Assembly: GCA_030280995.1 (NCBI GenBank)
Contig: JASXTE010000008.1
Span: 3,553,001-3,617,000, forward strand
DNA: 64,000 bases
Direction: 5' to 3'
Source of the DNA: Hemileia vastatrix
Taxonomy: Eukaryota; Basidiomycota; Pucciniomycetes; Pucciniales; Zaghouaniaceae
Every line of letters starts with the position of its first letter. Position 1 is the stretch's first letter. The notes under the pieces are model-generated. The model was given only the letters and a program-made list of their open reading frames with translations, ran no database searches and was not told the origin of the DNA. The position numbers were made by a program, and so were the translations under genes. Shown here piece after piece: positions 43,225 to 56,356 of the stretch.

Positions 43225-46200
43225 ATGGCTGAATCTTCCACTTCTCAGTCACCTAACTTTGCCTACCTTCAAGATTCCACTAATTATTCTGAAATTAAAG
43301 GAATTGAGAAATTAACCGACAAAAATTACAGCATGTGGAGAACCGACCTAAAGTATGCACTCACCGTCTGAAATCTGGATCAATTCCTTGATGAGGACTG
43401 CCCAGTTCCTACCAATCCCAAATTACTCTCTATTTTTAAAATTTGTAAACTTCAAACCAACACTATTATTAAAATGTTTATGAATCAACCTAATCAACAT
43501 AAATTTATTCTGGACGATGATATTGTGGAGCCAGCTGCCCTGTGGACTGGCATTAAGGATCACTACGCCTCCAATTTAAGCCAAAACTGTTCTTATATTG
43601 TCAACAAACTCTTCAAAATTAAATTTAACGAAAGTAATATACTGGAGGTGATGGACGAATTCAGAAGCACAATAAAACTTCTGCATGACGTGGCCTCTGA
43701 CCTATTCAAAGAGAACATTTTGTCTTACATTATGGCAAACTATGTATTGAATCTCTTGCCCGAATCTTATCAAACCTCAGCTACTATCATCTTAGCAAAT
43801 ATGATATAACCAATCGTCGACCAACTATTGAAAGTGTGTTTGCTGACATAGAGGCTGAGGTCACTAGGCGCAAAACTCTCAAAATTACTGACTCATCATC
43901 TGGGACTGTATCAACTGTGGACTCAAAAAAGCGAAACTCTCTGCTTCAAGGGGAAACATAATCCGCTCGCTCCTCATTCCGAATCAATGTGTTTTCAACT
44001 TCATCCTGAAAAACGGGACGAGTTTCTTAAAAGAAAGAAGGAGCGCAAAAATAATCAGCAAGGAAAGGCGCTATCTCTCTTCACAGAGATACCAAACAAT
44101 CACGCAATATTAGACAGTGGAGCCTTATATTCCATTTTTAATAATCTGGACTTCTTTGAGGACTATTATGCTTCGAAAATAACATTATCAATGGCTAATG
44201 GAGAGGAACTTAATGCCCTTGGACAAGGCAAAGTTTCCTTCTACTCATCTTCTGGCCAAAAATTTATAATTGACAATGCCCTTTATGTTCCTTCTGTCAA
44301 GGGAACTCTTATCTCAGCAGTCAATCTACTCCAAAACGGTTGGAGCCTAATTAATAAGGATGGCAAATTTTAAATTCAATATCAAGGACAAACCATCATC
44401 GACTGCTCAGTTAATGGTAATATAATTACTTTTCCGTTATCCAAACCTCTCATTTGTAGTGTGTCAAATCTCCCTCCAAACAAGTCAAACAATCTGTCAC
44501 TTCTTCATCATATCCAAGGTCACCCAAATAACCAGACCATGGCCAAACTTTATCCAGGTTTGAATTTTTCTGACTTTGTTTGTAAAACTTGTGCCTTAGC
44601 TAACTCACACATCCTACCCTATTCTAGCACCTTTCCTACTCCTGAAAATCAACTTGATGTCATTCATATGGACTTGTGTGGACCCATTACACCAGACTCC
44701 AAGGGAGGAAAATCTTATTTTTACCAGATTGTGGATGGATTTTCCCGTTTTCGACATACTTACTTTCTCGAATTCAAATCCGAAACGTTTGAAAAATTCA
44801 AGGAATATATGAATCTAGTCGAAACTCAGTCTGAACGAAAAATTAAATGTATAGTATCAGACAATGGAGGGGAATTTATCAATAACTCATTCAAAACTCT
44901 CCTTGGCAATAAAGGTATTCTTCATTTACGAACAGCTCCTTATTCTCCTCAGCAAAACCCTATTGCCGAAAGAGGAAATTGTTCCATAGTGGAAAAGGCT
45001 CGATGTCTTCTTATTGAATCTGGCCTTGAATCATACTGGTGGGCCAAAGCTGTAAATATGGCCACCTTTTTACTTAACATACTACCTTCATCTTCTCTTG
45101 ATCACGGAAAGACTCCTTGTGAATTGTGGCACGGGTGAAATACTAAACTTCCAACAAACCTATTCCCTTTTGGATCAGACGTAGTATATTATCAACAGAA
45201 ATTGCATCGAAAGGGAAAATTTGATCGAAGTGGTGTTGAGGGCGTGTTTCTGGGATATTGCGAGGGTCATGTTAACTACTGGATTTACTCACCTTCAACC
45301 AATTCAATCATTATTACAAACAATGTCAAATTCTTAAATACATTCACTTTAGCTCCTTACCTATCCAAAGGGGTACCTGCAGCTTCACTCGTTTTTCCTG
45401 ATTTGAATTACTGCCCAACCTTCCCAAACAATGATCCCACGGATATCGAAGCTACTCCGACCCTCCCTGATCCTCCAGAGTCATCTAACCCTGATCAATC
45501 TTCTCTTCCCAGTCATACTCCTGCGTCCTCGTCTTCCAAATACTACACCTACATTGATCGGGACTCTATACCAAGTAAAGAAATTAATTCTGATATTGAT
45601 CCCACCAACATTATCACCAGCAAGAAAAGGACCAATCCTCTGTACATGATAGTCACTCCATTTCACACACCGAGAAATTATTATGAATCACTACAATCTT
45701 CTGAAAGTGACAAATGGGTGAAAGCTATCAATGCCGAGTTAAAAAGTATTGCACATCACAATGTCTGGGAGGAAACTCCTAAACCTAATCATGGTCATCT
45801 CCTTGGGACCACTTGGAATTTTAAACGAAAAACTGATGCTGATGGGAATATACTGAAATATAAGGCAAGACTTTGTGTTCAGGGATTCTCGCAAATAGAG
45901 GGAATTGAGTATAATGAAACTTATGCACCAACTGGAAGACTCAATACTTTGCGTTTTCTACTAGGTGTTTCTGCCCATAAAGACTGGGAGATACACCAGA
46001 TGGATGTTAAGTCGGCTTTCCTTCATGGAGAACCCGATGAAGACCTTTTCCTTTGCTTTCCCTGCGGGTATACTCCAACTAACCCTGATAATTGCCTACA
46101 TCTAAAAAAATCTCTATATGGCCTTAAGCAAAGCCCTTGATGTTGGTATAAAAAGTTATCTGGTTTCTTTACTGACATTGGCTTCACCTCTAGCCAGGCC

Positions 46201-47205
46201 GACCCTTGTCTCTTCTACAACAAAGACCGCATCAAAACTTGCTATGTATTTATACATGTCAATGATCTCGTTATTGCTGGACCTTCAGTGAAGGACTTTA
46301 AACAGAAGATCTCGGAAGCTTTTGACATGGAAAATCAGGGAGAGCTGAAGTGGGTACTTGGTATGAAAGTTGCACAGAACAGGGATAATAGAACTATCAA
46401 CTTATCTCAACAACTATATATATCAAATCTACTTGCTGAATTCAATAACACTAACTGTCGCACCGTATCAACTCCACTTGTACCCAACACTCAATTCTCA
46501 AATAACTCATGTCATGAACTGGCTGATTTGTTCAAATATAGGCGTGCGATTGGCCTCCTAAATTACTTAGTACTTTGCACTCGCCCTGATCTTGCTTATA
46601 CTGCCAGTTCTCTGGCAAAATTCCTTAAAAATCCTTCTGATGAACAATACAATGCCTTCCTTCACGTACTCAAATACTTACAGCTGACCAGGAACCACTG
46701 CTTAACCTTGGGAAATGTTCCAAATTGTCTTCCTGGTTTCTTAGTTGGCTTCGCTGACTCCGATTACAATAAATCTGCGGATGCCAAATCTACTTCAAGA
46801 TCTCTTGTTTTTCACTTAGGACTAATTAGTTGGAGGTCTTGCAAGCAGCAATCAGTCTCACTATCAACTTCCAAATCAGAACTGTATTCAATGACCAAAT
46901 GTGGTCAGGACTTACTTTGGAATAAAGTATTATTTTCAGATTTTGCTATTCCTTTAACTAATATCTCTCTGAATTGCGATAACCAAGGCGCAATAAATCG
47001 AGTCCTAAACCCCCTTTACCAACACCAAACTCATCATATAAATGTTAGGGCTTGTTGGATTCGGGAACTTATCAATGAACACAACATAAATATCAAGTAT
47101 ATACAAACTAATGAAATGTTAGCTGATATAATCACTAAATCTCTGGGGAAAACCAAGCATCATGAATTTGTTAAATGTCTTAACATGACTCCATTGCTGT
47201 CTTGA
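43225..47205 (+). pseudogene. Copia gag-pol, broken
   Basis: Starting at ATG 43,225 the frame encodes a Copia Gag (LTDKNYSMWRTDLKYAL, ALWTGIKDHY). A zinc-knuckle-like CFKGKHNPLAPHSESMC is at about 43,952. Protease (AILDSGALYSIF) begins near 44,106. The integrase zinc finger (HHIQGH ... CKTC) is at about 44,505-44,595, the integrase core (VIHMDLCGP, VSDNGGEF, QNPIAERGN) at 44,660-44,980, RT (WNFKRKTDADG, QMDVKSAFLHGEPDED) from about 45,700, and RNase H (GFADSDYN, STSKSELYSM) to the end. Stops occur at 43,369, 43,807, 44,371, 45,136 and 46,138; those at 43,369, 45,136 and 46,138 fit TGG or CGA changed by a transition. The RT motif reads HVND where YVDD is expected (about 46,255), removing a catalytic Asp. 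About 43,795-43,945 is shifted in frame. The element is inactive. Confidence 0.9.
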
Positions 47206-47216
47206 GCATGGGGGTG

Positions 47217-47685
47217 TGTTGATATATACGTGTTTATACTATAGCAGATATTAATATTTCTCTTATTACTTAATATATAGTGTTTATATACAGTAGAGAC
47301 ATATATTTATGATTCCATACTCAGCGTATCTCTTCTCTCTAACCTAACTTGATGATATTGCCTATATACTAAAGCGCGACTCCCTCTTCCTAAGTTCGCC
47401 ATCCAATCTATAACTCTTGTTATTTCTTACTAAACTTATTACTCTCTTTTCACAAGTCCTTGTTTCCTTTCTTCTTCTTTTGTCCTGTCCACCTGTTCCA
47501 AGTCCATCTGCGTCCACTGTCCTTGTCCTACCTGAGTCCACTTAACTTATTAACTAATTTATTAACAGGTAAACTCCTTGTTACCTTTCTTCTTCTTTTG
47601 TCCTGTCCACCTGTCCCAAGTCCATCTGCGTCCACTGTCCTTGTCCTACCTGAGTCCACTTAATTTATTAACTAATTTATTAACA
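47217..47685 (+). repeat. Copia 3' LTR
   Basis: The first 245 bp are nearly identical to the 5' LTR. It carries two of the tandem units and ends TTATTAACA. Confidence 0.9.
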
Positions 47686-48350
47686 ATTAAGACTGGTAAG
47701 ATGACACAATATTTTGTGGTAACATCAACCTTCTCAATTATATTCATTTTTAAGAGGGTAGTAATATTATCATTAATATCTTTTCTCATTGTGGGAGAAG
47801 TAGGATATTGTTTTTCCTTAAGGCTATGAAGAATATTACTCAAGTTACAGGATAAAGAATTTTTTTTTCTTCCTTAAAAACTCTTAATTTATGAGATATA
47901 TGAGAAAAATCCAATGGAAAAGATGTAATCAATGCAACTATAGAATATTACTGTTCACTAAGTAAATAGACACCTAATGAAGCAGTGTTTATTTCAGTAA
48001 ATAAATTAACCATTTCTTCTGTTAATCTACCCTTAAATTGAATTAATAAATTAAAAGATTTTAAGAGGTTTGCAGAAGGTTTATTAGAGGAAGAAATTTC
48101 AAGTTTCCTTTTTCCATTCATGCCCAATGTGAAACAATTGTTTTCAGGAACCAATTTGATACCAAAAATGGTTAAAATTTTTTTTCCCATAATAAACTAA
48201 TCTCTTAAGTTTACATTTTTCATCACAAAAGATTCACAAAAAGCTCTGAAAAAGCCACCATTATACTTAAATAGAAAAGAGGTTTTGTATTTGCTAAATG
48301 GACACAAAACAGAACCCAGGTTTTTCTGGGAGTTTTGATGATTGTCTTTT
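47686..48350 (-). mobile_element. Old chromovirus relic, segment 3 (RT start, protease)
   Basis: On - it encodes the protease-RT junction (GIKLVPENNCFTLGMNGKRK; KEKQYPTSPTMRKDINDNITTL is split by changes) with stops. It ends abruptly near 48,350, where the LTR remnant of the next element begins. Confidence 0.75.
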
Positions 48351-48952
48351 TACATACCAACTAACACCATGCTCAATGATACAGTTGTGAAGGGAATAAA
48401 ATTAGTATTAAAAATATAATAAAATCTAAAAAAAATTCAAATTCCTTAATTAAGAAATTTAAATTTCTGTTAAAACAACATTTTAAATCAAATGTTTTAT
48501 ACTAAGTATGACAATCTAAGGGAACTCAAGTTTTATTTCAAATAAAAATGATACCTTTTATTGATGCACCATTTATTATATCTTTTTATATTTAGTTTTT
48601 TTACTCTTACACCGTTTTATTAGGTGGTGTTAACTCCATTTTTTATCTCTCACATTTTGCCTATAAAAGGCCCTCTCTTTTTGCACTTTTCAAATCATTC
48701 CTTACTTACTTACCATTTTTATAACACATCAATTAAATAAAACCTTTATTACTATACTTTATAACATTAGTATTTACATTAACATAATTCTAAGAATATA
48801 ACTTATAATAATATTTGAAAACTACCTCTTATAATTTGAGTAAAATAATAAAAAAGATAAAGAAATACGTACCTTACCTTTGAAAGTCCAAAAATCCACT
48901 TAGAATCCTCATAGAACCTTCAGATAAACCTTATAGACCAAGAGACCCATCA
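48350..48952 (+). repeat. 5' LTR of the second copy, truncated
   Basis: Aligns to 57,528-58,141 of its partner LTR from the ATGCTCAATGATACAG region onward. TATA box at 48,662-48,670. Confidence 0.8.
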
Positions 48953-49315
48953 ATAGTTGGGACCCTTTCCAAATCGTCAACAGCGCATTGATGTCTTGAG
49001 GCCGGAGACCATGGGACCATCACAATCGAGGTACCTATAAGGATGAGTGGACGACAAAAAGCACAAACGTCATCAGTCACATGACTTATTATTTTGCTGC
49101 AAACGGGAATAAAATGGCGCTCCAAAACTTAAGGTTATATATTGACTATAGTCATATATATTTGTGGTAATTAAATTGATTACTATTTGTGGGTCACTTT
49201 GCACTCTTCATACTCTAAGTATTTCTTTTTACTCAGCACTCTGTAAGTGGCATTAATTTGCTCATTTTACAGGGGGAGGTGTCTGGTAAATTTGAATTTT
49301 TATTTTTTCCTAGTT

Positions 49316-49690
49316 GACAAAGATAGAACTATAGTGTTCTTAGTCCTAGCAGTAATATAAGTTTATTATTATTATATTATATTATTTTTTTTCAGTTGAC
49401 TTTGTCCTGATAAATTAAAATAATATTATTGTTCCAGTTGACAAATTGTCCTGACAATAAAATATCAAAAATTAATAAAAATAAATTATATTAAAATTAT
49501 TTCAGTTGACATCAAGTCCTGGTAATTAAATATCCTTCAGTTGATTTTAATCCTGATAATTATCAAAATTTAATTTGTTGATTAAAAATTAATTTTGTTT
49601 CTTCAGTTGATTTCTTTTAATCCTGGTTATAAAATTATTTTGAATTAATAAAAAATTGTGATTATTATTTCAGTTGATTTTATTTCCTGA
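49316..49690 (+). repeat. Leader hairpin array of the second copy
   Basis: Seven units of CAGTTGAY...RTCCTG type occur, at about 49,313-49,348, 49,393-49,409, 49,435-49,453, 49,503-49,522, 49,538-49,555, 49,604-49,626 and 49,671-49,689. Four have GAC/GTC, two GAT/ATC, and the last is mismatched. Confidence 0.75.
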
Positions 49691-49793
49691 AGATTTTTAA
49701 ATTATTATTATTATTATTTCTCTTTTAATAAAAGCAAAAATAAACCAAAGCATCTTAATATTTCCTTCCCTCAGTTCAGGTTAAAGTTAAAAA

Positions 49794-52700
49794 ATGACTG
49801 ATCAAGGTGTTTCTGCTGCCCGTGAAGAGGAATTGGATCTGATTGATTATGATGAAGCTACTTCTGTAAGTTCTCCCTTGACTACAAAATTGGCTCAAAT
49901 TAATAAATCATTGGACCAATCAGGATGTGGAAATGGAGGAAGTGTAAATACTAGTGGAGACAAATGCTCAGGAACAAAAGCCTTCCATCAACCCCCCAGA
50001 AGAACTTCCCAAAGACTTCAAAATAAAAAAGATGCCTCTACCACAGCAATTAAAGAACCTCTCCACCCACATAAAAGAACTGAGAACAGAGAACTTAAGA
50101 CTGAGATCAAGAACAGATGCACTAGAAGAAAAGGTAAGAAAAATAGATGCCTTTCTTCAAGAGAAAAGGAGACCTACTCCCCCCAGGGATCTTCCACAAT
50201 TGGCTACCCAGCAACCGGAAAAGGTGGAAGTATCAAAGTGTCAGTGGGATTGGTTAAACACCCAGTGGGATTATCTGTCTCAACATCAGCAGACTAAAAT
50301 GCCTCAGTCAGGTCTGTCAAGACCCAGTCAATTCAACCTCACACCTCCTCACCCTTATCAAGGAGGCAGAAAAAGAAAAAACAACATTTAGATCTTTCCC
50401 AAGCCTTGGTAAGACCCTATATTGAATCTCAAGTACCATTTCTTATTGCTGATTCAGTTCCTTTAGATAATTCTGGCAGAGGGGATGACACTATGAGACC
50501 AGTAGAGGTTGAGAAGAGTAGACAAATCAATCAATTTTCTAATGTATCTAATCCTTTAGTTTTAATTGCTATTTCAATGATAAATACTGATATGGCTATT
50601 AATGATGAAACACTTGATCTTCAGTTTTATGAGAATCTGGAAAGTTACTCTGTTTCTTTATTGAGAAACACTCCAGATGTAGCAAAAATTAATGATGAAT
50701 ATTTGAGAGATATTATTGCAAAACAAAATCATATCATGAACAATATGCAATTGACTCAAAAGTTTAATAGTTTGTTAACTGAACAGGGTTATCAATCATT
50801 GAGAAGTGAATTACAGAGAGTTTCTGATGATCTGTTTAATTATAAAGCAATTCATGAAAAGAAAATTGCTTAATGTCAAAAAATCAAAAATGATTTGTCT
50901 AAACTACAAGATACTGTGTCTATCTGTTGCCAGGAGCTTGAGGTAGATAAGATGAACATGAAAAGATTGAGTGATCATTATTCATCTTTTAAAAATAAAA
51001 ATCAGTTATCTTTTGCAACAATCAATGAGAGTTTATCTAGTCTTCCAAGAGTGAAAACCAGATTAACAACCATTGAAGAGAAATTGAATTCATTGTTTAA
51101 TGATCAAAAATATTCTGACATTTCCTTGAAGGAACATATGTTAAAGGATGCTCCAAGTTTACCTGTTGCTGGTTCATCTAAATTAAAATTAGGTTCAGAA
51201 ATTCCTGCTGATATCACTGAGTTTCCATCAAAAATTGATGATGCACCAGGATCTTCCACAGAAGGATTACACAATGAGATTACTGCACAATTGGAGAAGT
51301 TACAGCTTCTTCTTACTCAGAAACAAGCTAGTACTAAGGAGACTCCTTCAAATCAAAAGAATTGTCCAAAGCTTGACCAGTATCCAACATTTGATAGTGA
51401 TTCTTCTTCTGATTGGCAGCAATTAATTTGAAGAATTGATAACTTGAAAAAATCTTACAAACTCCCAGATGAGGAAATTGTGTCTAAGTTAATTTCTTTG
51501 TTTACAAATGTAGCCCTAATGCAGTATGAATCTGTTCTCTTGGATAGAAATAACTACTCATGGGAAGATTGGAAGAAATTGATTAAAGCACAATTTGGTG
51601 GCTCCAAGTATAGGATGGCTCAACAAAGGCAGTATGAGGAAACTAGATATAGCTCTTCTACTGATAAACCTATTGAGTTCTTAATGAAACTTGTAAAAAT
51701 CTTGAGGACAATGGACCCAAATATGGAGTTTGAGTTATGGAAGGACAGGATCTTTTATAAATTACCAATGTCTTTGAGAGACTTGATAGTGGCTAGGACT
51801 GAGTTCTCCAGAGAACCATCTTCTTTCATTAATACTTGTAATGAGATATTTCTAAACAACAAGTATGTTTCCAGAAGATTCATTCCTAGAACCCTTTTAG
51901 AGAAACCCTTCACTTACCAACAGAAACCTCTGGAAAAGGTTGGTAAACCTTCTGCCCCTGTTTCACCTAAAAAGTATGAAACAAACACTTGCTTCAAGTG
52001 CAACAAGCCTTGGAAGAAAGCCCATGTTTGTGACAAGGAGATAAATCCTATTTAACAAACTGAGGAGCATGCTGATGACACAATAGCACTGGATGATACT
52101 TCAAGTGATTGTACCAGCAATATTTCATATGAATCTCAACAAGAAATCTTGATGCTTGAAGAAGATATTCATTATTTAAATACTATTGATAGTGATAATA
52201 ATGATTTTTCTACAGTTGAGGATGCTGAGATCATAAAGAACATTGAGGATATCTCAATTGTTATTGCCCCTCTCAAGGCACCAGCATTGAAGTTGTTCTA
52301 GATTCTGGAGGTGGAGGAAGTGTAGTATCTGAAAAAGCACTTGCTTCAGTGGATCAAGACTATAAATCAAAACTTACACCTATCATTTCTGAAAATTGGA
52401 GAAATTATGGCTCTGTTTTTCCCCCATTGGTAAATACGAATCCTCAGTGTTTTTCAAATATAACAATGGTTTTGTAAGAGCTATATGTGACTTTTTTGTC
52501 ATGAAAAATGATAATTTAAGAAGTTGGTTTGTTGTAGGGAATGATATTTTAACCAAGTATGGCATAAAATTGGATCCTTCAAACCAATGCTTCACAATGG
52601 GGATGAATGGGAAGAAAAAAATTAAGATTTCCTCCCCCAAAAAACTATTAAAACCAGAATTTAACACATGTAATTCTGTGGTTCAATATAAAGGAAAATC

Positions 52701-52842
52701 TACAAAAGAAATGCATACCCTTATGTCTGAAATTGACAATGCTTCTTTTGGAGAACAACTTTCTGGTGAGGATAAAGATTCTATCATTAACTTAATAAAA
52801 TCTTTTCCTATGGCCTTTGCTAATGGGTCACATGAGCTATGA
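49794..52842 (+). pseudogene. Second copy gag-protease, broken
   Basis: ATG 49,794 starts the same exon 1. The 58-bp intron is at 49,866-49,923 and exon 2 begins 49,924 (DVEMEEV, then a TAA). The -1 frame change follows near 50,376-50,382, where A-AAA-AAC precedes a stop at 50,389. Capsid, a zinc knuckle with intact His (CFKCNKPWKKAHVC at about 51,990) and protease (VLDSGGGGS) follow. Stops occur at about 50,871, 51,429 and 52,053, and there is a frame break near 52,285. Unlike the intact copy, protease and RT are in the same frame, separated only by a GGA-to-TGA change at 52,840. Confidence 0.85.
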
Positions 52843-54861
52843 TTAGTTAAAGAAGAAATGAAACTTTCATTATCTTGTCCATTAACTGAAATACCACCTA
52901 GTTCAAAGAAGAAGCCTTATCCTGCTTCTCCAAAAAATAGAAAAGATATTGAAGACAATATATCTACCCTTTTAAAAATGAATATTATTGAAAAGGTAGT
53001 TGAAACACCTAAATATTGTGTTATCTCACCTGTGCTAATTTCTTATGAGAAAGACAAAGCCAGGTTATGTGGTGATTATAGAGCACTAAACACTTATACT
53101 GTTGATGATTTATATCCTTTACCCAGAATTAGCTCTATACATGCTACCCTACAAGGTGCTAAATATATCAGCTGTTTGGATGGTAAGAAAGGATATCACC
53201 AGGTACCTGTTAAGAAGTATTCTCAGAACTTCCTGATGATTTCTACTCATATGGATATTTATAAGTATGTTAGGATGAAATTTGGCCCTAAAAATGCCCC
53301 TCAAGTTTTCCAAAAAGTTATGGATAGCACATTTCATCAAGAGTATATTGAAGGATGGCTAATGGTTTATATTGATGATATCATTATATTCTCAAAAACA
53401 TTTGAGGACCATCTTAACCACCTGTGTAAAGTGTTCCACAAAATGGATGAAATAAATATGACACTTGCTTTGAAGAAATGTAAATTTGGTTTTCATTGTT
53501 TAAAGGTTCTTGGTCATGTTGTTTCAGGGTTACAGATATGTGTTGACCAAAACAAAGTGGCAGCCACACAACAGGTGAAGGCTCCTACCACAGTTGGAGA
53601 GCTCCAGAGTTTTTTGGGAATGTGTGGATACTATAGACAGTATATTAAAAATTACCAATTCATAGCTTTACCCCTTACTCAATTGACTAGAAAGGATGTT
53701 GTTTTTGTCTGGAATAGTAAAAGACAGAGAGCTTTTGACACTATGAAACACTATTTGATTTCAGCACCAATTGTTGCTTTACCTAAATTTAATCAACCAT
53801 TTTTTTTGTACACTGATTCCAGATTTATTGGTCTTGGTGCTGCCCTCCATCAAAAACAAGTGATGAATGATAAAGTATCAGAAGTAGCAATTTTTTATTT
53901 TTCAAGAACCTTGAGAAATAGTGTATTGAAATTTGATGCCACTCAGCTTGGATGTTTAGCTGTAGTGTGGCTCTAGAAAAGCTACATTATTGCCTAGACG
54001 ACCAGAAATTTGAACTTGTCACTGACTGCAGTGCAGTTAAATCCCTTTTAAACTTGAAAACACCTAACAAACATATGTTCAGATGGTAGTTAGCTGTTCA
54101 GGAATACAGAGGGAGAATGAAAATTATTCATAGGGCTGGTATTGTTCACTCAAATTTGGATATGTTATAAAGGATACCTGTACCAAATGATGACTCTAAT
54201 ACTGCTTATGATCCTGAGGATTAAATTATTCATATTCATGGGATATATGTGGTTGATATGGAGAAAGAGCTACTACAGCTTATTCTGGATTCATATTATA
54301 AGGACACTGACTTAAAAAAGTTATGTACCATATTAAATGATCCGAAGAGTGCTTCAATGCAAGCATTAAATAAAACCCTTCCACCAAAGTTCCAAAAGGC
54401 ATTGGAGAAAGGTAAATTTTCAATTGATGAAGGATATCTATATTATAGAAGAAAGTTGAGTAATGTCATTGTTATTCCTCCTTCTATGAAAGAAATTATC
54501 ATGAAAATTTGTCATGATGACATATTAGCTGGACATTTTGATCTTTAAAAAACAATGATCACAATTAAGAAAACTGCTTGGTGGGCTAATATGTCTGAAG
54601 ACACTAAATTATATGTTGAATCTTGTGATTCTTGCCAAAAATCAAAAAGATTGACTGGTAAGAGAGCTGGATTAATGCAACATATTGATCCTCCTGATGC
54701 AACATGGCAGATAATAAACATGGATTTTGTAACAGGATTACTTATTGCTGGAAAAGACAGTTATAAATCTTGTTGGGTTATTGTGGACAGATTCACTAAA
54801 ATGTGTAAATTTATCCCAACTCAAAAGGATGTTTCCACTAAAGAATTAGCTTTCTTATGGT
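52843..54861 (+). pseudogene. Second copy Pol, first part
   Basis: RT with YIDD (about 53,370) and RMKFGPKNAPQVFQ, RNase H with YTDSRFIGLGAAL, a one-base loss near 53,970 that shifts the frame, several stops at 54,090-54,225, then the integrase zinc finger (HDDILAGHF, CDSCQKS) and NMDFVTGL. It is cut at 54,861 by the insertion. Confidence 0.88.
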
Positions 54862-56351
54862 TGTCAGGCTGAGTTCAAGTACAAAGACGTGAACTAGCTT
54901 GAATGGTCAGTTGTCTAGAAGATTTTAATGGTCCTATATGAATACTGTAGTACAAATCCGATAAGAAAGCTATAACTCAATATAAGGGTCTCAGTAATTC
55001 TAATCTCACTAATTATATATGGCTTACAATCTTTATAGTTGGTAGAAAAAAGATTTAATAAATTCAGATAATATTCAAAGTCTTTATAAGTACTGTTGAT
55101 ATGTATTGTAATTGTATTGGTTATATGTTTAAATTGTAATGATAAAGAATGTAGAAACAAGACCCAAAAACCTCCTCCTTTTATACACACTGAGTTCCCC
55201 AATGATTCCCTTGATGTACCACCCAATACACAGTTAATGACGCCTCCAAACAACTAATAGACATGCCCATCAACCTTCCCAGTAACCCATGAAATAATTA
55301 GAAGAGTAACAACCGTCAAAATCCTGTATTAATAAGGAAAATCCATCAAAATTAAAGAATAAGATAAAAAGAGAGTATATGCATATTAAACAATAATATA
55401 AAAGACTAAAGAGGAAATTTTTAAGGTTAATAATAGCTAACTAATAAGGGAGATTCACTGTAGAACTAATGGGGCTAATCCTGACATTTTACTACGTGAA
55501 ATTCCCATTCAAAAATACCCAATATTGACTGAGAAACCACCCAAAAACCCAAAAAAGAGCATGAGATGTGGGGTAACTACATGCAGTCCTTGGCAGGCAC
55601 TTGTACGGGTAAATCCTTGACTAATTTTAGGTGAATTCAAGCGTGGTAGTGATATAAGGCGCCAAGAGTGAGGTTATTAATGAAATTAGTGCATATAAAG
55701 AGGATCAATGCATTATTAATTAAACTAGGACAGTAAATAAGCGCCTGTTGCCTATTTTAGTGTGTTTCCACACAGTAAGCGTAGAGTGTGGGGTAATTAT
55801 AGTGTGAAAAAGCTAACTTTGCTAAAAATGAAGCTATTCACATGGGAAAAATGCAGGCAATGTGGCCAGTACACAGTAGCCATTTCTGGCATAAAAAACA
55901 CCAAATTTGAAAAGTGTTATTTTTATGCATTTAAATAGCCAAATAAGTAGTCGTAAAAGAGACAAATTGATCTGTCAAAGCGAATTTTTGATATTCTCAA
56001 ATTTATGGTGCATATAGTCAAATTTTAAGTGAAATAAAGCGCATTTCTTGTTTTTTGCATAAAACAGTAAAAATAACAGCTTTAAGTGTACTTAAAAATT
56101 ATGTAGCCTTATACTTAAGGTTCTTAATATTACCCTTACATATTCAAAATTAATATTAAGTACATAAGACTTATAAAAGGTGGATATATGCGTGTATATA
56201 AGGTGTTATAATGGCATATTTTGTATATTATCATAATTTTACTTATGTAAACTGTTTGTGTACTCTTAATTATTTTTCCCATGTATAGTTCATGTTTTTA
56301 ACATAACTTATAAGTACTTTTTACTCAGTCCTGGGGATATAAAGGCTGACA
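54862..56351 (-). mobile_element. 1.49-kb solo-LTR-like insertion with TSD ATGGT
   Basis: It starts TGTCAGGCTGAG and ends GGCTGACA. ATGGT flanks it at 54,857-54,861 and 56,352-56,356, and removing it restores the integrase sequence of the intact copy. TG...CA ends and a 5-bp duplication fit a solo LTR. On - a TATAAAAGGAGGAGG box (55,171-55,185) lies about 320 bp from its end, as in the other LTRs here. No coding sequence is visible. The internal part of the parent element is not in this window. Confidence 0.8.
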
Positions 56352-56356
56352 ATGGT

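Larger units (their letters stand above)
42126..47685 (+). mobile_element. Ty1/Copia LTR retrotransposon, degenerate
   Basis: The 5' LTR is 42,126-43,112 (987 bp) and the 3' LTR 47,217-47,685 (469 bp), both starting TGTTGATATATACG and ending AACA. The 5-bp ATTAA flanks the element at 42,121-42,125 and 47,686-47,690, and the old chromovirus relic resumes after it. Gene order is gag, protease, integrase, RT, RNase H, as in Copia. The whole of gag-pol lies in one frame, with five stops and one locally shifted segment. GCATGGGGGTG just before the 3' LTR is a likely polypurine tract. It inserted after the relic and is independent of the neighbouring chromovirus. Confidence 0.93.

Noticed and set aside
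54862..56351. Interpretation as a TIR DNA transposon
   Set aside because: Terminal complementarity is only about 7-8 bp, the target duplication is 5 bp and ends are TG/CA with a TATA box, which fits an LTR better.
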